A stretch of DNA of 64,000 nt from assembly GCA_016617785.1 (NCBI GenBank), contig JADILM010000006.1:248001-312000 (forward strand). The letters are read 5' to 3'. Positions 53,162-64,000 of the stretch are shown one piece after another. The translations under genes and the position numbers were made by a program. The notes below the pieces were generated by a model that saw nothing but the letters and a program-made list of their open reading frames with translations, did no database searches and had not been told where the DNA came from. Source of the DNA: Sporobolomyces roseus. Its lineage: Eukaryota; Basidiomycota; Microbotryomycetes; Sporidiobolales; Sporidiobolaceae. Numbering within the stretch: the first letter of the stretch is position 1; every line of letters starts with the position of its first letter.

Positions 53162-54840
53162 ATGTCACGAATAACGCTACAAGACCTACCACCAGAGCTT
53201 TTACCTTCTATACTACAAAATTTAGTCCGCCGGCAGGACTTACACGCTGTTTGTCAAGTGAACCGGGAGTGGAGGGATGAGGGGCAGAAACTGCTCTATC
53301 GATGGATCAGACTGTTTGGGAGGGATCTCGTGAGCCTTTAATATTATCTGCACTCTATCCGAGCTTATCTGTGCTTCAAACAGGCGGTTGCAAGTCGATT
53401 ATTCGAAACTCTCGCTTCTTCGCGAAGCCTGGCCAAACTCGTCAGAAGGCTGGAAGTGCGAGTCTATCCGTTATCAAACTCTGTCGAACAGAGAAGGCGT
53501 ATGGAAGTATTTGCGATAACGATGTTGAGGCATTGCGTCAATGTCGAAGAATTAGTTTGGACGCGCAAAGGCTCCTTGACAGACGAGTGAGCTCTACAAA
53601 GTCTCTCACTTCGAAGGCACAATGAGGAGCTCAAACGTTTTACCCCACAGCGTCTTCGAGACGATCGTCACTCTGCCTCGACTGCACACCTTCGAAATTA
53701 ACGCTCACACGAATCTCTCCCCTGGATCATGGGACGCCTCTCATCTCGTCAATCTCCCTCGACTGCGGTCTCTTGCGCTCATACTTCCCGATCGGAACGT
53801 CGCCAACATCCTCCCATCCTTCCTATCGCAACAACGTAAACTCTCGAATTCCCTCGACGACTCTTCCGAGGGTCCAGCACTCGAAGAACTCAGTATCCTT
53901 TGTCGAGAAAGTACCGTCATCAACGATCGAGTCATCTCTTCCATCGCTCCCTTCCTCGCGAATGGTCGACTCCGCTCCCTCGGTCTAGCAGGCTGTTCGA
54001 AATTGACCGGAACTCCTCTCCTCACGCTTCTCCCGACCCTTCCCTGCCTCAGAAACCTCGCTCTAGAAGCTTGTCACCTTGATCCGAGCTTCTACATCCA
54101 CGCGGCACCTTCACTCACTCGTCTCAAATCGCTCAAACTCACTCATCCTGGACCTCGCCATCCGACTCTTCCTACCTTCTTTCCCGCACTCGAGACTCTC
54201 TTGCAACACACAAGCAAGCTGATAGCCTTCACGTTGTACTATTCTGGGGCGTCAACAGGAGGAAGAAGAGATTGGCCAACTGTTTCGTACGAATTCATTC
54301 AGAATCTGACGGAGAGCGTCGGGAAGAACCTGAGGAAATTCGAGGTGTCCGGAGTATTGATCGATGTCGATGCGGTGCAAGTTCTTCTCGATGGTTCGAG
54401 GGGTATCAAGGATCTCGTGCTGCATTTGGGAGAAACTTTCGACCTCGTAAGTTTTGCTCCTCTCAGCCCGTTCGGAATTCAGCTGAGGGGTCGAGTCTTA
54501 CAGCCGCACTTGATCACCTGCTTCCACCCACTTTCGGAACTGAGAACGCTACACATTCTCTCGCAACGATCCGACGTTACACCGGACGATGTCCTCGAGT
54601 TAGCTGAACAGTACGTCTCATCTGACGCATTGCATCATCACAACAAGGATGACTGATGTCGCATCCTGCTTGCGGCGTACAGGTGTTCGCCAACGCTTCG
54701 TCAAATCGGTTTCCGAAATCGAGTTTGGATTCTACGAAGGACCGTCATTGTAGAAGACGACGGACAACGCGTCAAGGTTAGTCTGGGATCGTATGATCTA
54801 CCATGGTGGCCTGAGGCATTGCTCGTCGTACGAACCTGAG
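53162..54840 (+). CDS. F-box / leucine-rich-repeat protein 2
   Basis: Probable SCF ubiquitin-ligase adaptor; target unknown. It starts MSRITLQDLPPELLPSILQNLVRRQDLHAVCQVNREWRDEGQKLLYRWI, a clear F-box. An exon from about 53385 gives LFETLASSRSLAKLVRRLEVRV and HCVNVEELVWTRKGSLTD. The long exon from about 53650 contains irregular repeats: LPRLHTFEINAH, LPRLRSLALILP, LRSLGLAGCSKLTG, LPCLRNLALEACHLD, LTRLKSLKLTHPG and LSELRTLHILSQR. The last exon is LRQIGFRNRVWILRRTVIVEDDG with SYDLPWWPEALLVVRT and the TGA at 54838-54840. It is a different protein from F-box gene 1 at 46-47.6 kb. Exon ends are approximate. Confidence 0.83.
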
Positions 54841-55213
54841 CAAATCAGCGAGGGGACTTTGAGACCCGAAATCTCGCGAAAGGGAAAAGATCATTCCGAG
54901 ACCTTGTCACCGGGATCGAGCAAAGGACCGTACTGGTCGAGTGACGCCATCACGAGAAGGGGCCACCAAGACGAGGTGAATCTGCGCGAACTCAGGCATA
55001 GCGAGCACGAGCTGACTCTCTCTCCCCTCTCTTGTTCCGCCCTACAATAGATTCGCTCATCGAGACTGCAGCTGCATTCGGTGCTTTCCGACGCAACCGA
55101 TACGGAGCGGAGGAGGAAGATCTCGACTTCGAAGCGGATCTAGAGAACGGAGAAAGTTCTGCTGACGAGGAGGAAGAGGGAGAATAAGATACAGATCGAT
55201 AGTTCAAAATAGT
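54841..55213. other. Convergent 3' region with an unplaced acidic reading frame
   Basis: After the TGA at 54840, a splice-like acceptor (CCCTACAATAG, 55041-55050) is followed by an open frame 55051-55187: SLIETAAAFGAFRRNRYG and an acidic end SADEEEEGE. I could not join it in phase to the F-box gene with a convincing donor. It may be an alternative last exon or chance. Confidence 0.35.
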
Positions 55214-58200
55214 CTACAAATGAGCCGGTCGTTTGAGATCCTCTGAATAGTCGCTCACAGCCTTGTAACCCTCTGCCTTTTCGAGTCCAGCTCGGAAACT
55301 CTCTATCTCGTCCGCTTGCAATTCCCTCACTCCTTGTTTCAGTGTCACCGGTTGCCGCAGCTTCTTTACCTCCTGCGAGACCGTCTCGTTGTTGTCGATT
55401 GACTTGGTTTTGACGAATTTTTCGATTTGAGCGAGAGTAGGTTTCGATTCGATGAAAGCGACAACCTCCTCCTCGAGCTCCGGTAGCTCTGTAGTGATAG
55501 CATCACAGAGCGGCTTGAGCGTCGCCGGTTGGAATCGTTGAGATCTCATCAGGATAGAGAGTTTCGCTCGAGTCGAAGAAGCTGGGTTGACGAAAGTGTC
55601 GAAGAAAGAGACGAGAGAAGGCTTGCTGATCTGGCGAATAAGTGTCGCCTCACGTTGACCTGCACGAGAAGCTAGAGTCAGTGCGAAGCTAAGCGGGGAA
55701 AAAGAGCTGCACAACTGACGATGTGTGAAGTCGAGTTCGCCCGTCTCGATTTGACTCCAGTATCGCGATGACCTGCGACTCCGATGGAGACATGATCAGT
55801 ACCGTACAGGGATAGATCATGTCTTTCTTGAACTCACTCTCCAGTCAAACTCTTTGGCTTCTCCTCCAATTTGCTCGCTAGACTCTCCTTCTCTTTCTCA
55901 AAGTCCTCCTCCTTCATCTCGGCAAGAGTCGATGAGAATGATTCCCAGAGTGCTTCGATACGATCTTCGAGGTATTCTGCCGTTCGCTCGGATTGTACGA
56001 TGACTCGGAATCCAGAGAGGGCGTTGAGAGACCAAATCGACGATTGTACGATGTAACCGAGTTGTTCCTTCGTGCGAAGCTGAGGGCGTACATTGAAGGT
56101 ACGTCAGTACGTAATACAAAGAGTATGTTCAATGCAGACTCACTGTTGAGAAAACGGGAACTTTTGCAATTTGCGAGAACAGCGAGAGCTTTGCCATCAG
56201 TTCGTAATCTGTCGTCGGTCCCACTTGGTAGTAGACGGATGCTGCACTATTGACGTTCTCCTCCGACGGCACTTGTGGTCGATGAACGAGGTTTGATCCC
56301 GAAGGAAGGATGAGACCGCGATGATAGTCGTTGTCAACCGTTGTTGGCGACACCGAGAGTTTGGTCTCGACGAGTTTGAGGAGGCTCAAAGCGTCCTGAG
56401 GAGCGAAGCAGATAAGTAGTGAACGTCCCTCGCGACAGAGTGGACCTTAGGCTCACCTCTTTGCCGAGATTTCCGTGAATGAGTCCGTCAATCTTGACTG
56501 CCTTCAGCAGACCTGAACGATGTTGCTTAACGTCTTCGAGTGTGAGACTGGTCAGTGCGTCGAGTCGCTCCTCGTATGACCACCAAGTTTGTCGGGTGAT
56601 TTGTCGAAGATGAGAATCGGCAATCGAAGAAGGGCTGCGAGCATTCGCATCCCATCAGCCGGAGTCGGGACGCGCTGAAAGGAATCGAGACTCACTTGTT
56701 CATCTTGACGTTCGAATAAGCCCTCGTCAGTCGATCGTGCATGAGCTCAAACAGCTTTTCCTCAACGGCAAAGTCGGACATTCGATTCAAGACAACTTCG
56801 AGCAATACTGAAAGCTTCTCGGTGTAGCCTGAGACCATCAAGCTGATACCATCTGACTCTGATCCGACAGTGAACGATAACCCTGCGAGTTCTGCGTCGT
56901 ACGAGTACTTTGAAAGCGATTCTTCGACAAGGGTCGTGAACAGCTGAGTCAGCATCGCATGTCGAGGAGAGAGATCCGCCTCGGGTCTATATGGGGGATA
57001 ACGAGTCAGCTGTATCACCAGCTTCGCGTATAAAGATGTAGCTCACGTTCTGAGGAGGAGATAGACGCCTCCTCGAGGGATGGACCAAGTATCGTCTTTC
57101 TTGAAGAAGAACCGAGAAGTCGCTGACTGATGAGCGAGGAAAGGTCGCTTTGAAGGATTTGCGACAGGTTCAGCTGTGAGGAGGTCGAGCTTCGAAGGAA
57201 CGAAGATGTTGGGTTCGGGAAGTGCGAGGTTTGGTGAAGGATCGATTGGTTTCTGCAACTTGTCGAGGTCGAGCTGGGAGATGTCGTACTCGGTACCATA
57301 CCACTGAGAGGGACCGAAGTGTCAGTACTAGTAAACAAGGGATACGAACGTCGACGTACCTTTTCCTTCTCCTTCCAAAACTCTCTACCCTCGATCGGGT
57401 CTTTCGAACCAATGAGCACCCTCCCTTTCTCCGGCCTGACACAGTCCATAACGTCTCTGATCTCCTGCTCGTTCCATTCGCTTGCGAACCACGGGCCCAC
57501 TAGAAGCTTCGATGGAGGATACCGAGAAGTCGAGAGTTGGCTGGCGAGATTTCTAGCGGTGCTTTGAGGCTGACCTTTCTCCTTGAAGCGCCAAGCAATC
57601 TGACCGAGTCGTGATGATTCGTCCCAGGACCAGCGCAGAGGTGGAGTCGAGCGAAGGAGATCGAGGTATTTGTAGACGATGGAGAGAATCGATTCGTAGT
57701 TCTCTGTAAAGAGAGTCAATTCGATCAGTGATCAAAGAGGACGGATTGAAAGGCCTGAGCTCACTGAGACCAATTGCAGTCAAGTTGATGTTGATTCTGA
57801 GGAACTCGAATCCCGCTGCTCCGTTCGAGCAAGTTGAGGAGAGCGAAGTAGCCCATCCTCTGTCTTTGAGGTCGGCGAGGATTGATCCAGGTGATTCGTG
57901 ACCCGCAAAGTGAGAGATGTATTGACCAGGCTGTAGACCTTGATGATCAACAAAGCAGATCAAATGGCTTCGACGATCGTGCAAACTCACCTGAAGCGCC
58001 CATTTCGACTTGAGGTCTGGAAGAGGGAACTCGATTCGAAGCTGAGGAGTATCTTTCACCGTTCGATAAAATACCTGTGTTGCCGCTTGTTTGTGCGAGA
58101 TTGGCGAAGAAGGGAAATCGGGACGTTGTCGATTCGAGTTTGGAATGCCAGAGTACTCTCGAGCGACAATCTCCGTGAGCTCGTCAAGTGTTTCTGTAGA

Positions 58201-59394
58201 GGGCGGAGGTAAGCGGCAATGTCGAGAAACCGATAGAATCGAAGAGCTCACGATTTCCGACGACGACTAGTTTCATCAGGTTTGCCGAGTAGTGTTGTCC
58301 ATACCACTCGAGCAAGCGGTCTCTGACATCCTTCACTCCCAGTGACTCTTTTGAACCGGTTCCAAACTTCCTGTAGGCGTGGCCGGGATCGCTAGTAGCT
58401 TTTCCGAGTTGAAACAGCCTCCTCACGTCGAGCTGCAGGTTCCGTCTGAACTCGCTGTCGACTGCATTAAGCTCTCGCTCGGTACATGAGGGTTCGAAAA
58501 GCGGTGAAGTGAAGAATTGGGAGTGTCGAGCGAGAGCTCCTGGTAAAGCAGCGGGAGAAACGTCAAAATGATAATTCGTTTCATCCATCGAGGTGTAGGC
58601 GTTCGACGATCCAGAGTTACGAGAGAGGTACGTCTTGTATTCGGCTTCATCTGGGAACTGTGGATCAGTCGATAGGACTCAGTCCACTTCGCAGAGACTA
58701 AATCCGCGAGAGAATCGCACCTTTTCGGTACCGAGAAAGAGCACTATCGAGCAAAGAGGGGTCAACGAATTAGTTGGAGAGCGTCCCAGAGAAATAATAA
58801 GGCGTACTGTGTTCGCAGAAGTGAGCCAGCCCTGGCAAATCGTCGGGATCGGACAAATGTCCGATTTGAACGCTCAAACTTGCGGCAGCTGTGAATCGTC
58901 ATTCCATGAGCGCATCGTACAGACGCTAACTGACACTCTGACTCACCCTTGTCGGTCTTTGCATCAGAAATGAGCATAGCAGTCAATCCATTTCGAAGAG
59001 TAACGAGTCTGCGAAACTGAGTCTGCATCAACAACCTTCGGCGCTCGAAGTTAAAAGAACCAGATGCTGACCTGTAGTGCCTATCATCGTTCGGACTCTG
59101 CTCGATCTCCGGCAAGTAAACGGCGCAATCTTTCCCCTCAACTTTCCGAATCTCCCACTCCCCTCCCATTCCCTCAAGATCGAAGGCTTGAGATGGCATC
59201 TGTACTGCACGAGCTATTGAATGGGTTGCGAGCGAGCGTGTAGCTACTTGAGAAGACGTCGAGGGAGAGAAGGGGAGTTGAGTGAAACGACTTCGAAGAG
59301 TGAGGGCGAGAGGGAGCTGGACGAGAGCTCGGCGGGCGAGGCGAGGGAGTCGAGTTGATAGTAGTCCAGAAGAGCGAAGGCGGCTGAGGAGCAT
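55214..59394 (-). CDS. STE23: M16 zinc metalloprotease, insulin-degrading enzyme / Ste23 family
   Basis: Chambered peptidase that degrades small peptides; yeast Ste23 also trims a-factor precursor. The inverted zinc motif is GLAHFCEHMLFLGTEKYP (HxxEH), with SRNSGSSNAYTSMDETNYHFDV after it and the distal Glu in CTERELNAVDSEFRRN. Then come QLGKATSDPGHAYRKFGTGS, LLEWYGQHYSANLMKLVVVG, a middle half-chain (FPLPDLKSKWALQ, YISHFAGHESPGSILADLK), and the C-terminal domains ending EKAEGYKAVSDYSEDLKRPAHL. About 1,100 residues, the normal four-domain size. The start at 59394 gives a 70-residue Arg/Ser/Leu-rich leader (MLLSRLRSSGLLSTRLPRLARRALV) with no acidic residues, which looks like a mitochondrial presequence. 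A later in-frame ATG (MPSQAFDLEGM) could give a cytosolic form. Confidence 0.93.
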
Positions 59395-59699
59395 CCAGAG
59401 ATGGGATAGTGAAGCGAAAGAGGAGAAGAGTTTCGCTAGCCTTCAGAGAGAGGCATATCGCTTGAGACTCGCAAGAGAGCAGCCAAGAGAAAGATCGATA
59501 GCGTTAGAAGGCGCGCGTGATTGTAAGGCGAGGCAAGGTCAAGCGCAAGTGAGAGAAAAAGCAATGGTTGCGAAACTCGACTCAAGCGAGAGATGATTCG
59601 GTAAGTAATGACAAGAGTGTAGATAGGTAGTGAAAGCAACAAAGAAAGTATAGCGAATAATGAAGAGACCAACAAGCGATGAAATAACTCCTGACCCGA
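59395..59699. promoter_or_regulatory. STE23 promoter and CDC4 3' flank
   Basis: 305 bases between same-strand genes; nothing else seen. Confidence 0.4.
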
Positions 59700-62600
59700 C
59701 TAATCCTCTTCTCCCTCAACTTCGAGAGACTCGTTTCCTCCCTCTTCTCCCTCGACACCAGTTCCTTCTGACTCATCATCATCATCTCCCGCACCTCCTT
59801 CACTTCTGCGACTCCATACTCTGGTACTAGCTTCGACGACCCCTTCGTCGTCAACATCCATCGACCTCACTCCTCCGCCTCCTGTTACACTCGGTGAATC
59901 GTTTGAACCCCTCAACATCGCTGATTCGACTTGATCACCTAGATTACGGCTACTGTCGACGTGACGAACTGCTCGAGTCGTTGCGGAATGACTTTGATTG
60001 TTGGGGGTAGTGGTTGAATCGGTCGAACGGAACCGAGGTAATTGAGAGGGACCGCGAAGAGGGGGAGGGTTACGAGTCGAAGAAGAAGTAGAAGAAGTGG
60101 CGGTGGTGAGTGGAGTAGTCGTTGATGAAGGTCGAACTGCTGAAATGGAATCGGACATGTCGACGTCGTCGTCATTTGCAGAGGGAGAAGGGTTTTGGAA
60201 AGGTTGAGTTGGTTCTTCCTCCTCTAATACGGGTTTGATTTCGTCTTGATCGACTGCTCCAAAGTCCAACAGCTCGAACTCACTCGACCCGTTCCTCTGT
60301 ACCGCAGCAACGCAATACCTCTGATTGAAAGCGACTTGCCAAACTCCCGTCAAATTCGCCAATAAATCCCTAACGAATTCACCCGTTTGAGTATCCCACA
60401 TCTTGAGAGTACCATCCGAGCCGGAAACAATCTTGTACTCGTCGTGCTGGAAACAAGTGATCGCACCTTGATGAGCGTTGAGGGCGTGTCGACATTCTCC
60501 AGTTTCAGGGTTCCAAATGCGAAGAGTCCAATCGGCGGCGGCGGAGACGAGACAACGATGAGATAGTCCGAGGAGTCCAACGAGCGAAGAGTGACCATCG
60601 AGAGAGTTGAGGATTTCTCCAGTTTCGAGTGACCAAAGTTTGACCGTTCCGTCCATTGAACCTGAAGCGCACCTTCCTCGACCGGGATCGATGACGACCG
60701 AGTAAACCTTTTGACTGTGACCTTCGAGAACGTGTCGACATTCTCCAGTCAAGAGGTCCCAAACTCGAACCTTGTGATCGTAAGAGCCTGAAACGACCGT
60801 CCTTCCCGATGCAGCGACCGCTCTGACTGCTCCTCGATGTCCAGAGAGTTGTCTTTCGTAGAATGGGTTGTCGGTAGGTTCTGAGGTTCCTCCTTCAGTA
60901 GGTGACATGGGGACTGCAGGATGATACTCCCTATCCTTGCCAGCAAACGGTAACTTCCATACTCTCAACGACCAATCCCTCGATCCAGTAACGACGAGAG
61001 GATAAGGTGGTTCCCAAATCGGTTCTCCTTTCGAATCCGGGTTGACGTTGATAGGTTCGACAATCTGAAGGCAACGAACAGTCGAAGTGTGACCGATGAA
61101 TTCGTGAGTGCATTTGGCCGAATCGAGATCCCATACTCGTACTGTCCTATCGGTCGATCCCGAAACGAGTACGTTGCCGATGTACTGAAGTGCCCAAACT
61201 CCACCTTCGTGACCTCTCAACTCTGCTCGTTCCATTCCAGATTGAGTGTCGAATACGTGAATCGAGTGATCTGCGTCGTCTGAAGCCGATACGATCTTCT
61301 CCTCGTCGAATTGAAGGCAAGTGACAACGTTCGTGGTCGCGGTACTCGAAGAGAAAGTCGTTCGACGAGGTTCGGCTCGTTTCCAATTACGACGAGTGAG
61401 CCATCGACGGCGGTATAGGATTTTGTAAGGGTGGACTGTATGAGGTTCGGGCTCGGGGATGGAAGGGGAAGGTTCGCGGGAAGAGGAAGGGGAAGCGAGT
61501 CGTCCGACTGAGGAATTCGAGACTGAAGGTCGACGGACGTGTTGTGTAACTCCATCGATGAATACGCTGTCGGGTTCGACTTTACCGTTCCAAGTCGTCG
61601 TCTAAGCAATCACGACGAGATGCGACGTCAATAGATGAAAAGGGCATTGAAACCAAGAAATGAGAGCTTACTTTTTTCTCTTCCCAAACTCCAGCTCTCC
61701 ATCGTTCCAAGAACCAATTCTCTTTCTTTCCGGTAACGATCTCTTTCGCATCCCTCTCCTCACTCCCATCGCCAATCCAAAGTCCATCGAAATCCATCAT
61801 TTTCTTCCAAATCCTCCACTCACCATCTACCAACCTCCTCCAACTCTTACACACCAAACTCGCCCTACACAGCGTCTTTGGATCGAGGTAGCCTAGGATT
61901 TGAACGGAAAGTTCGGGTGGGAGGTCGGTGAGGAAATCTCGCCGAAGGGCGGGAGCTATGATGTTCGCGACGGTTTGAAGGACTGGGATGGAGGAACGTC
62001 GGAGGAGGGTGAAGATCATGTAGGATTGTAGGGAAGGAGAGAGTTGATCGAAGGTATCGACGAGATCCGGTAATGAGAGGAGAGCGGAAAGGGAAGGGGT
62101 AGATCCAAAGTTGAACGACTGTGGTCCAGGTAATTGAATCGAGGGGGATCTTGTTCGTTCTGGTTCCTCATCATCAATGACGAGTGAGGTATCTTGACTT
62201 TCCTCACCTCCCGAAGAAGTTGGAACGGGACTAGGAGGACTTTGATTCGGTGAAGGTAAAGAATGAGGGTTGACGCTACTCCTTCTCCCCGCTCCTCCCA
62301 TCGTCTCATCATGATCCACAGCTCCTCCTCCCCTGTGACTCGAATCAGATCTCGGTCTCTTTCTCGGAGGAGGACCAGGTGAAATTCTCGTCGAATTTCT
62401 CCTCTCCCTCTCCACTGCCGATACAATACTTTCCCTCCTTCCCTCTTCATGGATACCTTCCATACCGACTACATTTCCAGTCCCCATCTTCCCCTTTCCC
62501 GACACCAACGAATTCCCACCAACTCCTCTTTCTCTCTCCTTTCCTTTCCCTTTCTCCACACTCCCTCTTTTCCCACTCCCTCCCTCCTCCCTCTCATGCT

Positions 62601-63111
62601 CAAACCTCGCCTCCATCTCTCCCAACTCCAACCTGATCCCCCCAATCGCACCATTCCCACTACCACTCGTTTTACTCCACTCCAATCCACTCAATGGGTA
62701 AACCCTACTATCCAACTCCAAAGCCCTCGATGATGATCCTTCTCCTCCATTTGACTCCCTCTCTAACAACTCTCTCAATTGTTGTGAATGAGACGAGATT
62801 GGACGTATAGGACGAGATTTCGGGATTTTGAGGGGTGCGAAATGAGTGGTTAAAACTGTCGTGGTTGTTGTAATCGAGGTTGTTGTACTGGGTTGGATTT
62901 CGAGTAATGCGTAATCACCATCATCGTGTGTTTCTTGAGGAAGGTTGGATGGATTGAGGGGAAGAGAAGTCAAAGGTGGTGCGGGGATAGGTCGTTTAGT
63001 TGTTCTTGTTGTAGTAGTCGTTGTGGTTGTACGAGTGGTAGATTCTGGTTGATGAGAGGTAGAGACTAGTTGTCCCAAAGATGTTGGTGGTGGGGAATTT
63101 GGAGTGTTCAT
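59700..63111 (-). CDS. CDC4: F-box/WD40 protein Cdc4 (FBXW7 family)
   Basis: Substrate-recognition subunit of the SCF-Cdc4 ubiquitin ligase, which binds phosphodegrons of cell-cycle regulators. Start at 63111 (MNTPNSPPPTSLG). A ~330-residue Thr/Ser-rich, low-complexity N-terminus is followed by an extended F-box: FDQLSPSLQSYMIFTLLRRSS, then LPPELSVQILGYLDPKTLCRASLVCKSWRRLVDGEWRIWKKM. The linker has HPYKILYRRRWLTRRNWK, typical of Cdc4/Fbw7. Eight WD units then follow, from VVTCLQFDEEKIVSASDD to LTGVWQVAFNQRYCVAAVQ. They include SGSTDRTVRVWD, TGSRDWSLRVWK, SGSYDHKVRVWD, SGSMDGTVKLWS and SAAADWTLRIWN. Eight blades is what is known for Cdc4. One short intron (about 61603-61671) is clear. An acidic, Ser-rich C-terminal tail ends GEED. 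Confidence 0.95.
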
Positions 63112-63683
63112 TTCGAGAGGAGTTGGAACAAAAGGAGAGGGAGAGAGAGAGGGAGAACGTTTGAATCGATCACGCGATCAGGAGGGTGGAAAGAGTGAGG
63201 CTAGTGTGCGAGTACGTATGAGTGGAGTGAGCGAGGAACCAACAAGGAGGAGCGAGAGCCAGACGTGACTGACGAGATTGGGTTTCAGAAAACGAGAGCC
63301 AGACGCGAGCCACTTGCTAGGGTACGAACTCCTAGATACCTTGTGGTCCGCTGACAAGTCGGATTAAGCTAGGGATGGAGTGAAACAAGGAGAAAGAAAG
63401 TGGATGGAAGGAGAAGAAAGAGAAGCGAACGGGAGAGCGAGAGACGAGGGGGAAACCAGACTCGATAGATTCGATTCACTTCCTTAGCTTGCGCACTGTA
63501 TCGAGTGCAGCATATATGATATAGTACAAGCAGAGAAGCTGCGATTAATCGAGGAAGACGAGAATGAAAAAATAAGGAGTTTCGCAAAATTCAGATTCTT
63601 CGTTTTCTCTCTCGCTATCTCTCTACCCTTCTATCGCAAATGACCAAGTAGAAGCTCATTACACATGATCCCAGCACTAACAA
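63112..63683. promoter_or_regulatory. CDC4 promoter and 3' flank of the edge gene
   Basis: 572 bases without a supported gene. The stretch upstream of CDC4 is rich in GAGA-type purines. AT-rich sequence near 63490-63610 may hold the edge gene's 3' end. Confidence 0.4.
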
Positions 63684-64000
63684 CTATGCATAACCACTTG
63701 GCATCGGAGGACGAGGGGGAATCGAACCATTCTGTTGTTGTTGATAACCTGCATAACCTTGATTGAATCCTGGTGGAGGTGGTGGAGGAGGGGGAATACC
63801 TCCAGTAGCCGCATAACCTGCGTTCGCGCCCGTCAGGAACCCTGGAGGAGGCGGCGGAATCATTCCATACTGATTCGGTAAAGGGGGAGCAGCCATCATT
63901 TGCGGAGGATAGCCTGGAGGAGCAGGAGGTTGCTGTTGTTGTTGTTGTTGTTGTTGATACATCATGGAAGGAGGAGGGGGAGCGGATTGAGGGAACGCGT
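63684..64000 (-). CDS. Pro/Gln/Gly-rich protein, C-terminal part only
   Basis: The minus-strand frame is open from the window's right edge to the TAG at 63684-63686, so only the last ~105 residues are seen. It has a run of nine Gln from a CAA/CAG repeat (63933-63957), followed by PPAPPGYPPQMMAAPP, PPPPPGFLTGANAGYAA, PPPPPPPPGFNQGYAGYQ and PPRPPMPSGYA. Such Pro-rich ends occur in splicing factors (SF1/branch-point-binding protein) and in actin-linked proteins. Without the folded part no family can be named. Confidence 0.6.
   Translation of the reverse strand, partial: AFPQSAPPPPSMMYQQQQQQQQQPPAPPGYPPQMMAAPPLPNQYGMIPPPPPGFLTGANAGYAATGGIPPPPPPPPGFNQGYAGYQQQQNGSIPPRPPMPSGYA
63933..63957 (-). repeat. 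Trinucleotide (CAA/CAG) repeat coding polyglutamine
   Basis: On the plus strand GTT/CTG units repeat; on the coding strand they give about nine Gln. Directly visible and prone to length change. Confidence 0.8.

Noticed and set aside
1..64000. tRNA, rRNA and CRISPR features
   Set aside because: No cloverleaf with a GGTTCGANNCC-type B box in proper spacing, no rRNA-like sequence and no regularly spaced repeats were found by eye; small RNAs inside introns of eL22 or CBF5 cannot be excluded without a search.

Overview
The window is nuclear DNA of a fungus, most likely a basidiomycete and perhaps a Pucciniomycotina-type yeast (inference only; no rRNA or marker locus is present). Genes are closely packed on both strands. 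Nearly all are cut by many short GT-AG introns of about 50-100 bases, with CTGAC/CTGAT-like branch motifs and pyrimidine-rich acceptors. I place 28 protein-coding genes, two of them cut by the window edges, plus one gene remnant. I saw no tRNA, rRNA, CRISPR array or recognisable transposon. Exon joins were made by eye from frame, splice sites and family alignment from memory, so internal boundaries are less certain than the ends given.

Left part (1-11.4 kb): the 3' part of an aquaglyceroporin gene, then a tandem array of three DUF7918-like genes (called A, B and C here, all minus strand), then REI1. Middle part (11.7-42.1 kb): mostly single-copy conserved genes. These are a DOPA-dioxygenase-like enzyme, ribosomal protein eL22, CBF5, CKS1, a hemerythrin-like protein, mitochondrial uS14, a MAPEG/MGST3-like protein, an HSL-type hydrolase, a Ca2+/H+ antiporter, an 8.7-kb hybrid histidine kinase, MOG1, a homeodomain protein, an AA14-like secreted copper oxidase (LPMO) and SRP receptor beta. 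Right part (42.4-64 kb): two more DUF7918-like genes (D and E, plus strand), an F-box/LRR gene, a single-pass membrane protein, a GT15 mannosyltransferase, a second F-box/LRR gene, an insulin-degrading-enzyme homologue, CDC4, and the C-terminal piece of a Pro/Gln-rich protein.

The most notable structure is an inverted segmental duplication. A-B (about 3.07-6.99 kb) corresponds to E-D (about 42.42-46.27 kb) in opposite orientation, with about 35 kb of intact housekeeping genes between the arms. The right arm continues into an intact F-box/LRR gene. The left arm keeps only the last ~25 codons of that gene, with its stop codon lost, so the left arm looks like the derived copy. Paralogue identity is patchy: 3' ends are nearly identical in DNA while 5' halves are well diverged, which suggests later gene conversion between the arms.

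There is no operon-like pathway. Genes for ribosome assembly and translation (REI1, eL22, CBF5, uS14m) lie within 10 kb, with eL22 and CBF5 sharing a divergent promoter. Cell-cycle and ubiquitin genes (CKS1, CDC4, two F-box/LRR genes) and secretory genes (SRP receptor beta, GT15, the AA14-like enzyme) are scattered through the window.
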